Source of the DNA: Oscillospiraceae bacterium
GTDB taxonomy: Bacteria > Bacillota_A > Clostridia > Oscillospirales > Oscillospiraceae
Reading direction: 5' to 3'
NCBI GenBank assembly: GCA_017455225.1
Contig: JAFTBL010000010.1
Coordinates: forward strand, 1-9,491
Length of the DNA stretch: 9,491 nucleotides
In this document: positions 1 through 5,705 of the stretch, one piece after another
Position numbering within the stretch: position 1 is the stretch's first letter
Layout: each line of letters starts with the position of its first letter
Notes under the pieces: model-generated
What the model was told of the DNA's origin: nothing
Database searches by the model: none
Seen by the model: the letters and a program-made list of their open reading frames with translations, nothing else
Made by a program: the position numbers and the translations under genes

Positions 1-184
1 CGTCGATGGGATAGCCGCCCAGCTGGCGGTGGATCCGCATCACCTGCCCGGCGCCCACCATCAGCAGCGTGTAGCGGCGGCGCAGCGCGTCCAGCACGGC
101 GCGCTGCTGGTCGCTCAGAGGCGTTTTGTGCTGGGTCAGCGTGCCGTCCAGATCCATGGCCACCACTTTGATCTTATCGTACAT
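1..184 (-). CDS. HAD-superfamily phosphatase, N-terminal part (cut by window edge)
   Basis: Sixty-one residues are visible from an ATG at 184-182; the rest lies beyond position 1. The start of the protein carries the HAD motif I, VVAMDLDGTL, with the predicted nucleophile Asp11 and acid/base Asp13. This fits Mg-dependent phosphate-ester hydrolases of the HAD type (Cof/IIB-like by feel, but the cap domain is not visible). A ribosome binding site reading GGAGGTG lies at 191-197, six bases before the ATG, inside the end of the preceding glycerol-1-phosphate dehydrogenase gene. The two genes overlap by 11 bp (174-184), so they are almost certainly co-transcribed and translationally coupled. The substrate cannot be read from this fragment. 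A sugar or glycerol phosphate linked to the neighbour's product is a plausible guess only. Confidence 0.85.
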   Translation of the reverse strand, partial: MYDKIKVVAMDLDGTLTQHKTPLSDQQRAVLDALRRRYTLLMVGAGQVMRIHRQLGGYPID

Positions 185-1445
185 CGGTCGCACCTCCAAA
201 GAAATCATAGTTCATCCAAAGCACGGTGTAGCGATCCTTCAGCTCCTTGGCATACAGCACCGCGTCGGCGATGTGCGATGCACCGTATTGATCGTAAAAG
301 GCCTGCATATCCAGCCCCACCAGCGCCAGCATGTCCCGGATCTCCTGCGGGGAGGGCATCTCCGCCAGAATGGCGCGGATCTCCTGCTCCTTCGCCCGGA
401 AGATCGGCAGCCGGTCGGCGGCGTAGTTGCCCACCTTGTCCTGCAGGGCAAGGCAGCCGGGCGCCGAGGTGCCGTAGATGCGGCTCACCGTTGCCTCCAG
501 CTGGGCCCGGGTGGGGCGGTAGATGCGCTCCGGCAGCGGATGGGACAGGATCCTTTGCCGCACCTCCGCCGTGACCACGGTGGAATACGCCACGTCGATG
601 CCGTGGGGAAAATAGGGCGTGCCGTTCAAAATGCCGGTGATTTCAAAGAAATGGGACAGATGGTGCTCGCTGCCGGAGGCGGGGCGGGAGGAGCCGGCAA
701 AGCTCATCATGATGCCCACGATCACCAGCGCCCCCATCAGCGCGCCAACAGCCGCCTCGTCCCGGCGGACGATGCCCTCCGCCAGCGCCAGCACCCGATG
801 CACCTGCTCCATGGTCAGATCGTAGATGAAGGGGCACAGATACTCGCCGTTGACGCAATGGCTCAGCTTCCAGTCGTTCAGCGCGGAGAACTTGCCGATG
901 ATGTCGCCGTAGCCTGCCTGCAGCATGTCCATGGGGGCGGCGGCCAGCACCGCCGGATCCGCCACGATGGCCAAGGGCATATGGCAGGCATAGGTCACCT
1001 TCATGCCGCCGGTGATCATGGCAGCGCCGTCGGAGGCGTAGCCGTCCATGGAGGGCGCGGTGGCCACCACCAGATAGGGGATGCCGCTTTGATGCGACAC
1101 GTATTTGCACAGATCCTGAATGACGCCGGCGCCCACGCCCACGATCACGTCCGCGCCGTCCAGCTCCTGCTGCGCGGCGGCGATGGCCTGCTCATCCGGC
1201 ACCAGCAGCGTGTCGCCGGGAAAGACCACCTTGCGCACCGTCTTGCCCGCCAGTGCCCGCTCCGTGTCCGCACCGGCCACGGCATAGGTGTTCTCGTCCG
1301 CTACCAGCAGTACCGTGCGATACTCCCGGCAGATCCCGGCCAGCCGGGCGGCGGCGCCATGCTCGATATAAACGTACCGGATGTCGCAGCTGTGTCTGCG
1401 GCCGCAGGTGCAGTCCACACCGTGCAGCAGCTTTTCAATTTCCAT
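174..1445 (-). CDS. egsA: sn-glycerol-1-phosphate dehydrogenase (EgsA/AraM family)
   Basis: The 423-residue protein belongs to the iron-containing-alcohol-dehydrogenase/dehydroquinate-synthase-like fold and resembles EgsA/AraM, which reduces dihydroxyacetone phosphate to sn-glycerol-1-phosphate with NAD(P)H in the cytoplasm. Visible landmarks are the dinucleotide-binding loop GVGAGVIQDLCK (103-114), the APSMDGYAS segment (130-138), and predicted metal ligands Asp181 (in GYGDIIGK), His261 (in SGSEHHLSH) and His281 (in FPHGIDVAY). The N-terminus has a Cys cluster (Cys12, Cys14, Cys20) whose role I do not know. The ATG at 1445 is chosen because GAGGGAG (1454-1460) lies eight bases upstream and a near-consensus promoter lies just before it. 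It is first in an operon with the HAD phosphatase, which it overlaps by 11 bp. Bacillus AraM is known to make glycerol-1-phosphate for a prenylated lipid. Whether this organism uses it the same way is not shown here. The metal could be Ni, Zn or Fe. Confidence 0.88.
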   Translation of the reverse strand: MEIEKLLHGVDCTCGRRHSCDIRYVYIEHGAAARLAGICREYRTVLLVADENTYAVAGADTERALAGKTVRKVVFPGDTLLVPDEQAIAAAQQELDGADVIVGVGAGVIQDLCKYVSHQSGIPYLVVATAPSMDGYASDGAAMITGGMKVTYACHMPLAIVADPAVLAAAPMDMLQAGYGDIIGKFSALNDWKLSHCVNGEYLCPFIYDLTMEQVHRVLALAEGIVRRDEAAVGALMGALVIVGIMMSFAGSSRPASGSEHHLSHFFEITGILNGTPYFPHGIDVAYSTVVTAEVRQRILSHPLPERIYRPTRAQLEATVSRIYGTSAPGCLALQDKVGNYAADRLPIFRAKEQEIRAILAEMPSPQEIRDMLALVGLDMQAFYDQYGASHIADAVLYAKELKDRYTVLWMNYDFFGGATDVR

Positions 1446-1477
1446 AAAACTGTCTCCCTCTCTATTTGCTATCCAGC

Positions 1478-1506
1478 ATTATAGTTTCCCTGCCGCCATA
1501 AGTCAA
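1478..1506 (-). promoter_or_regulatory. Near-consensus sigma-A promoter for egsA-HAD operon
   Basis: Reading the minus strand, TTGACT (1506-1501) and TATAAT (1483-1478) are separated by exactly 17 bp. The expected transcription start is near 1471, which gives a 5' leader of about 26 nt containing the egsA ribosome binding site. The match is 5/6 and 6/6 to the sigma-A consensus. Confidence 0.82.
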
Positions 1507-1642
1507 CAAACAGCGAATTTCTGCCGGAAAAACGGCAAATCCTTCAAACTATTTGACCAAAACGGTCAAAACCGCGCAAAACGAAAGCCCGCTCCCCACA
1601 TATTTCCCGGGAAACGGGTCATTCGTCATTTGCCGCAAGGGG
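1507..1642. repeat. Non-coding gap with inverted repeats, palindrome and phased CAAAAC
   Basis: No gene is supported here. The gap lies between the end of the DUF4364 gene and the egsA promoter. It holds two perfect inverted repeats: TGCCG/CGGCA (1522-1526 and 1533-1537, 6-nt loop) and TTTGACC/GGTCAAA (1552-1558 and 1564-1570, 5-nt loop). It also holds a perfect 12-bp palindrome TTTCCCGGGAAA (1603-1614), three CAAAAC copies (1558, 1567, 1577) spaced 9-10 bp, and GTCATT copies at 1618, 1625 and 1642. None of the hairpins is followed by a T-run in the minus direction, so they do not look like standard terminators. They could be operators upstream of the egsA promoter; this is inference. Confidence 0.5.
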
Positions 1643-2167
1643 TCATTCCGTTTGATAAAGGGCTGACAGCATGGCGCTGTACACCTCCTCCGGCTTCTCC
1701 TTGAAACGCCGGACGAGGTCGTCCGCCATCTCCTGCGAGGCCACCAGCAGCGACAGGTGCATCACGTTGGCGCGGTCGTCGTTGAGCGCCAGCTCCACCG
1801 TAAAGGTGCCGTCCTCCCCCGGACGCACGAGGCCCCGCACCTGTGACCGGCGCAGCAGTTCCCGGTTGAACGCCTCCAGATTGCGGTCTGTCCGCAGCCG
1901 GACGGAATACGGGATGCCGGACTCGCAGATCTCGCTGTTTTTCATGCCCTTGGGGGTGATGGCGTAGGCGCCGTCCTCCGTCAGACGCAGGTGCCCGGTG
2001 CGCACCAGATCCGCCAGGCATTCGGAAAAGGCGAAGTAGTCGATCCCCTCGTCGCACATGGTCAGCTCCTGCATCCCCTCCGGCGGAACCGGCTCGATGA
2101 CCCGGGCGGCGATGTAGAGGATCAGAAACTTGATCTCCAGCTTGTCACGAATGAATCCGACGCCCAT
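1643..2167 (-). CDS. DUF4364 family winged-helix-like protein
   Basis: The protein has 174 residues when started at the ATG at 2167-2165. That start is preceded by GGGAGGTGA (2173-2181) at six bases spacing; an upstream in-frame ATG at 2230 would add 21 residues, would run through this ribosome binding site and the promoter, and has no site of its own. The N-terminal half (about 1-80) has a winged-helix pattern: a helix-rich opening, then FSECLADLVRTGHLRLTEDG and YAITPKG, the helix-turn-wing layout seen in PadR/MarR-like regulators. The C-terminal half (about 95-174) is an alpha/beta region with FTVELALNDD and LSLLVAS strands. Length and pattern fit DUF4364, a Firmicutes family without firm function. 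The likely role is a cytoplasmic DNA-binding regulator, but no target is shown. It is divergent from the DUF3048 lipoprotein gene, so control of that gene or of itself is possible. Confidence 0.78.
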   Translation of the reverse strand: MGVGFIRDKLEIKFLILYIAARVIEPVPPEGMQELTMCDEGIDYFAFSECLADLVRTGHLRLTEDGAYAITPKGMKNSEICESGIPYSVRLRTDRNLEAFNRELLRRSQVRGLVRPGEDGTFTVELALNDDRANVMHLSLLVASQEMADDLVRRFKEKPEEVYSAMLSALYQTE

Positions 2168-2189
2168 GGCGCTCACCTCCCTTTTCTGC

Positions 2190-2217
2190 ATTATACGATT
2201 TTTTTGCCCTTTGTACA
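2190..2217 (-). promoter_or_regulatory. Putative promoter for the DUF4364 gene
   Basis: On the minus strand a perfect TATAAT (2195-2190) lies upstream of the DUF4364 ribosome binding site, with a weak TGTACA (2217-2212, four of six matches to TTGACA) 16 bp further up. The expected start near 2183 leaves a very short leader of about 16 nt. The -10 is convincing and the -35 is not. Confidence 0.55.
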
Positions 2218-2247
2218 GAGAGTTTGACAAAAAAACTCATAAGACGA

Positions 2248-2276
2248 TTGCAAAACAGCGCCGCATTTGATATGAT
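2248..2276 (+). promoter_or_regulatory. Putative extended -10 promoter for the DUF3048 lipoprotein gene
   Basis: TTGCAA (2248-2253) and TATGAT (2271-2276) are 17 bp apart, and the -10 is preceded by TGA, giving an extended TGn element. The expected start is near 2283, about 28 nt before the ATG. A perfect TTGACA also occurs at 2224-2229 but has no acceptable -10 at 16-18 bp. Confidence 0.58.
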
Positions 2277-2311
2277 GGCGGTAACAAATCCGCGTATGGA
2301 GGAAGCATTGT

Positions 2312-3394
2312 ATGTGGAAAAGAATCATGTCCCTTCTGTTGGCGGCGCTGCTGCTGGCCGCGATGATGGGTTGCGGCGCCAAGGAACCGGAGCCGGAGGT
2401 CGTTGAGGAGCCGGAGATCGTTGAAGAACCGGAGATCGAACCGGAGCCCGAGCCGGAGCCTGCCGTGCTCAATCCGCTGACAGGTCTGCCGCTGGCGGAT
2501 CCCGGCCGCGTCAACAGCCGCCCCGCGGCGGTGATGCTGAACGACATCGACGCCGCCATGCCCCAGTGCGGCACCACGGACGCAGACATGATCTTTGAGT
2601 ATAACGTAGAGGGCGGCGTGACCCGGATGGTGGGGCTTTTTCAGGAGCCTGCTCTGGCCGGCGTCATCGGCTCCATCCGCAGTGCCCGCGCCTGCTTCGT
2701 GGAAACAGTGCTGGGGATGGACGCCATCTATTTCCATGCCGGCGGCAGCACGGAGGCCATCAATATGATCTACCAGTACGGCATGGATCACATTGACGGC
2801 GGTGGCGGCGGCGTATTCTGGCGGGACGACGCGCGCATGGCCACCATGGCCTATGAGCATACGCTGATGACCTCCGGTGAAAGCCTTGTCAACTGCATCG
2901 TCGATCAGGGCTTCCGCAGCCAGCATGACGACGACTATGTCCAGCCCCTGTCCTTCACGGAGGACGCCGCTCCCCGGCAGGGCGAGGCCGCCCGCCACGT
3001 GGAGGCGCATTTTTCGTGGTACAAGGTGACGGAGTTCGACTATGACGACGCCTCCCGCCGCTATCTGGTCAGCCAGAACTACTACGGCGACGGCGCTGAG
3101 CCATACGCCGACGGCAACAACGGCGTGCAGGTGGGCGTGGAAAACCTGCTGGTGCTGCGTACCACCGTGTATAACAGCGGCGATTCCTCCGGCCACATGG
3201 TGATCGACCTGCAGGGCAGCGGCGACGGCACCTTCTTCTGCGGCGGCAAGGCGGAGCCCATCCAGTGGCACAAATCGTCCATTTACGATCCCTTCTCCTA
3301 CACCCACGCCGACGGGACGGAGCTTGCGCTGCAGGCAGGGCGCACCTACGTGTGCGTCATCGGCAACAACGCGGAGCTTGCATACAACGGCTGA
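2312..3394 (+). CDS. DUF3048 (YerB-type) lipoprotein
   Basis: The 360-residue product begins with a lipoprotein signal peptide: positive MWKR, a hydrophobic run (about 5-19), and Cys21 in AAMMGC, a lipobox with an unusual Met at -3. It should be exported and lipid-anchored on the outer face of the membrane. Residues 24-50 form a Glu/Pro-rich linker. The N-terminal DUF3048 domain follows (about 52-195, with PLTGLPL, RPAAVMLND, FEYNVEGGVTRMVGLF, GSIRSAR and AIYFHAGGS), then a linker and the C-terminal DUF3048 domain (about 235-355, with NGVQVGVENLLVLRTTVY, IDLQGSGDGTFFCGGKAEPI and DGTELALQAGRTYV). Length is normal for the family. The biochemical function is unknown; do not read an enzyme activity from it. 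The start is set by GGAGG (2298-2302), nine bases before the ATG. It stands alone, divergent from DUF4364. Confidence 0.85.
   Translation: MWKRIMSLLLAALLLAAMMGCGAKEPEPEVVEEPEIVEEPEIEPEPEPEPAVLNPLTGLPLADPGRVNSRPAAVMLNDIDAAMPQCGTTDADMIFEYNVEGGVTRMVGLFQEPALAGVIGSIRSARACFVETVLGMDAIYFHAGGSTEAINMIYQYGMDHIDGGGGGVFWRDDARMATMAYEHTLMTSGESLVNCIVDQGFRSQHDDDYVQPLSFTEDAAPRQGEAARHVEAHFSWYKVTEFDYDDASRRYLVSQNYYGDGAEPYADGNNGVQVGVENLLVLRTTVYNSGDSSGHMVIDLQGSGDGTFFCGGKAEPIQWHKSSIYDPFSYTHADGTELALQAGRTYVCVIGNNAELAYNG
2384..2461 (+). repeat. Glu-Pro repeat coding for the lipoprotein stalk
   Basis: These bases encode residues 25-50 of the lipoprotein, a run of EP/EEPE units. Two 18-bp units in tandem (2399-2416 VVEEPE, 2417-2434 IVEEPE) differ at only three bases, and the tract then continues as EP dipeptides. 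The result is an acidic, extended spacer between the lipid anchor and the folded domains. Such tracts can vary in length by slippage. Confidence 0.8.
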
Positions 3395-3429
3395 GCTTCC
3401 AATTCCTGCCTCTTTTTTTGCCAAAGCGA

Positions 3430-3458
3430 TTGATTTTCTTTTTATAAAATGTTAGTAT
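3430..3458 (+). promoter_or_regulatory. Possible promoter for the aro operon
   Basis: In the only AT-rich stretch ahead of pheA, TTGATT (3430-3435) and TAGTAT (3453-3458) are 17 bp apart, each matching four of six consensus bases. An alternative is TTGCCA (3418-3423) with TTTATA or TATAAA around 3441-3448. Either would start a leader of about 115-125 nt that contains the terminator hairpin. No other promoter-like sequence is visible between that hairpin and the pheA start. Confidence 0.4.
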
Positions 3459-3506
3459 AAGCCAAGCGCGAACCGTGAGTATCGCAGCAACGGTGACTGA
3501 CAGATC

Positions 3507-3541
3507 AAAAGGCGGCTCTGTCTCGTGCAGAGCCGCTTTTT
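3507..3541 (+). terminator. Intrinsic terminator hairpin upstream of pheA
   Basis: A perfect 9-bp stem, GCGGCTCTG (3512-3520) with CAGAGCCGC (3528-3536), closes a 7-nt loop and is followed by TTTTT (3537-3541). AAAA at 3507-3510 would pair with the T-run. It is a strong Rho-independent terminator. It may end transcription from the lipoprotein gene, whose stop is 113 bases upstream, or act as an attenuator in the aro operon leader, since pheA starts only 39 bases after the T-run. Confidence 0.85.
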
Positions 3542-3579
3542 CATTTCATCCCCGCAGTCGGCGGGAGAAGGAGCCGGAC

Positions 3580-4689
3580 ATGGACGCATTGGAGCAAGCA
3601 CGCAAAGAGATCGAAGGGCTGGACGCGGAGATGGCGTCGCTGTTTGCGCGCCGGATGGCGGCCGCCGGGCGCATCGCCGCCTATAAGCAGCAGCACGGTC
3701 TGCCGATTTTGAACGAGGAGCGGGAGCGGGCGCTGCTGCAGCGCAACACCGCCCTCATCGAGGACGAGAGCCTGCGCACCCACTACGTGTCCTTCTTCAA
3801 GAACGTGATGGACGTTTCCAAGCAGTATCAGCACCGGCTGATGGAGGGCATGCGCGTGGCCTACAGCGGCGTGGAGGGCGCCTTTGCCGACATTGCCGCC
3901 CGCCGCATCTTCCCCGACGGCGTCCACACCGGGTACGCCAACTTCCAGGCCGCCTACGACGCCGTGGTCAACGGCGAGTGCGACTGCGCCGTGCTGCCGT
4001 TGGAGAACAGCTATGCCGGCGCCGTGGGGCAGGTGATGGATCTGATGTTTGAGGGCGAGCTGTACGTCAGCGGCGTGTACACCCTGCCCGTCACCCAGAA
4101 TCTGCTGGGTCTGCCGGGTGCCACGCCGGGCACCGTGCGCCGGGTCATCAGCCACCCTCAGGCGCTGAGCCAATGCGACGCTTACATCAAAAAGCACGGC
4201 TATGAGACCGTGTCCGCCGTGAACACCGCCGTGGCCGCCCAGCAGGCCGCCGCCGCGGGCGATCCGTCCGTGGCCGCCATTGCCAGTGCGGAGACCGCCG
4301 CGCTGTACGGCCTTGCGGTGCTTGACCATGACATCAACGAAAGCATGACCAACACCACCAAATTCGCCGTGTTCTCCCGGGTGCCCAACACGCTGCAGGG
4401 CGCCGACGATCACCAGTTCATCCTCCTGTTCACCGTCAACGACGTGGCGGGCGCACTGGCCAAGGCCATCAACGTGATCAGCGACCACGGCTTCAACATG
4501 AAGGCTCTTCGCAGCCGCCCGGTGCGCAGCCGGGACTGGCAGTACTACTTTTACGTGGAGGCCGAGGGCGACGACGCCTCCGAGCGCGGGCAGCAGATGC
4601 TGGAGGAGCTGGCGCTGCAGTGCGAAACGCTGAAGGTCACCGGGCATTTTACCGCGCAGATCGACCTGAAAGGACGTGAAACGCCATGA
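3580..4689 (+). CDS. pheA: Bifunctional chorismate mutase / prephenate dehydratase (P-protein)
   Basis: The 369-residue enzyme converts chorismate to prephenate and on to phenylpyruvate, the committed branch to phenylalanine. An AroQ-type chorismate mutase domain spans about 1-87; by alignment with the E. coli domain it keeps Arg8, Arg25, Lys36, Arg48 and Glu49, while Asn45 replaces the E. coli Asp48. Prephenate dehydratase spans about 91-270 (start VAYSGVEGAF, then PLENSYAGAV and ISHPQALSQC), and a C-terminal ACT domain spans about 278-358. Two motifs differ from consensus: TKF (260-262) where TRF is usual, and LRSRP (310-314) where the phenylalanine-binding motif is usually ESRP. The ATG at 3580 has AAGGAG (3568-3573) six bases upstream. 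An in-frame GTG at 3475 is rejected because the extension covers the terminator hairpin. The gene is first in the aro operon and overlaps aroB by 4 bp (ATGA). Confidence 0.93.
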   Translation: MDALEQARKEIEGLDAEMASLFARRMAAAGRIAAYKQQHGLPILNEERERALLQRNTALIEDESLRTHYVSFFKNVMDVSKQYQHRLMEGMRVAYSGVEGAFADIAARRIFPDGVHTGYANFQAAYDAVVNGECDCAVLPLENSYAGAVGQVMDLMFEGELYVSGVYTLPVTQNLLGLPGATPGTVRRVISHPQALSQCDAYIKKHGYETVSAVNTAVAAQQAAAAGDPSVAAIASAETAALYGLAVLDHDINESMTNTTKFAVFSRVPNTLQGADDHQFILLFTVNDVAGALAKAINVISDHGFNMKALRSRPVRSRDWQYYFYVEAEGDDASERGQQMLEELALQCETLKVTGHFTAQIDLKGRETP

Positions 4690-5705
4690 TCCTGCCCATC
4701 CATCTGCCCCAGAACAGCTACGACGTGATTTTGCAGCGCGGGGCGCTGGCGCACGCCGGGGAATATCTGGCGCTGGATCGCCGGGTGCTGATCGTAACAG
4801 ACGGCGGCGTGCCCGCCGCCTATGCCGCCGCCATCGCCTCGCAATGCGCCGCGCCGGTAACGGTGACGGTGGAACAGGGGGAGCGCAGCAAGTCGCTGCA
4901 GACGCTGGAAATGCTTCTGCGGGCCATGCTGACCAACGACTTTACCCGCCGGGACTGCGTGGTGGCCGTGGGCGGCGGCATGGCGGGCGATCTGGCAGGC
5001 TTCGCCGCCGCCGTGTATATGCGGGGCGTTGATTTTTACAACGTGCCTACCACGCTCCTTGCGCAGGTGGATTCCTCCATCGGCGGCAAGACTGCGGTGG
5101 ATCTGGACGGCATCAAAAACGTGATCGGCAGCTTTTATCAGCCCCGCCGGGTGCTGATCGACCCGGACGTGCTGTCCACCCTCCCCCGCCGCCAGCTCTC
5201 CGCCGGACTGGCGGAAGCCATGAAGATGGGGCTCACCTCCGACGCGGCGCTGTTCGCCCTCTTTGAAACAGAGGACCCCGCCGCCCGGCTGGACGAGATC
5301 ATTTGGCGCTCTCTGCGCATCAAGGCGGACGTGGTGATGCAGGATGAAAAGGAGCAGGGTCTGCGCCGCATCCTGAATTTCGGCCACACGCTGGGGCACG
5401 CCATCGAAAGCTGCGATGGGCTGAAGGGGCTTCTGCACGGCGAGTGCGTGGCGCTGGGCATGCTGCCCATGTGCGCGCCGCCGGTGCGCCGCCGTGTGCG
5501 CAAGGCGCTGGAGCGGCTGTCCCTGCCCACCCGGTGTCAGGCCGAGGACGGGGCGCTGCTGGCCGCCCTGCGCCACGACAAAAAGGCCGCCGGGCAGCAC
5601 ATCACCGTGGTCACGGTGCCGCAGGTCGGACAATGGGAAATGCAGGAGCTTTCACCGGAACAGGTGCTGGCGCTTCTGCCGCTTTTGAGGGAGGAGACCG
5701 CATGA
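4686..5705 (+). CDS. aroB: 3-dehydroquinate synthase
   Basis: The 339-residue protein catalyses the second shikimate step, cyclising DAHP to 3-dehydroquinate with bound NAD and a divalent metal. Landmarks are the NAD-binding VAVGGGMAGDLAGF segment, TTLLAQVDSSIGGKTAVD, and KNVIGSFYQP. Metal ligands by homology are Glu177 (in AGLAEAMKMG), His234 (in NFGHTLGH) and His251 (in LLHGECVALGM). Asn231 and His238 match catalytic residues of the fungal enzyme. The segment after HGE, about 250-280, is shorter than in many bacterial AroB proteins, which accounts for the slightly short length. Its ATG overlaps the pheA stop (ATGA), so translation is probably coupled, and the stop overlaps aroC the same way. 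Confidence 0.95.
   Translation: MILPIHLPQNSYDVILQRGALAHAGEYLALDRRVLIVTDGGVPAAYAAAIASQCAAPVTVTVEQGERSKSLQTLEMLLRAMLTNDFTRRDCVVAVGGGMAGDLAGFAAAVYMRGVDFYNVPTTLLAQVDSSIGGKTAVDLDGIKNVIGSFYQPRRVLIDPDVLSTLPRRQLSAGLAEAMKMGLTSDAALFALFETEDPAARLDEIIWRSLRIKADVVMQDEKEQGLRRILNFGHTLGHAIESCDGLKGLLHGECVALGMLPMCAPPVRRRVRKALERLSLPTRCQAEDGALLAALRHDKKAAGQHITVVTVPQVGQWEMQELSPEQVLALLPLLREETA

Noticed and set aside
126..1484. Long plus-strand open frame (452 codons) opposite egsA
   Set aside because: It is an antisense shadow in GC-rich DNA; its translation is rich in His/Gln/Gly without family motifs, while the minus frame has clear dehydrogenase motifs, a ribosome binding site and a promoter.
3391..3420. Terminator directly after the lipoprotein stop (T-run at 3412-3419)
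   Set aside because: The T-run is present but only a weak, bulged stem (GGAGCT with AGCTTCC) precedes it, so I do not call a terminator there.
2237..3424. Long minus-strand open frame (395 codons) opposite the lipoprotein
   Set aside because: No motifs, no ribosome binding site, and the plus strand encodes a recognisable signal peptide and DUF3048 domains.
3461..3541. T-box or known riboswitch in the pheA leader
   Set aside because: I looked for the T-box GGTGG-ACC core and other well-known riboswitch cores and saw none. The leader is too short for a T-box.
3475..3579. In-frame GTG extension of PheA by 35 residues, or a leader peptide
   Set aside because: The GTG lacks a ribosome binding site, the extension runs through the terminator hairpin, and it is not Phe-rich (two scattered TTT codons). 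The ATG at 3580 has a good AAGGAG.
3541..4647. Minus-strand open frame opposite pheA, and similar frames opposite aroB, aroC and aroA
   Set aside because: All are GC-driven shadows with low-complexity translations; the plus-strand genes explain the sequence completely.
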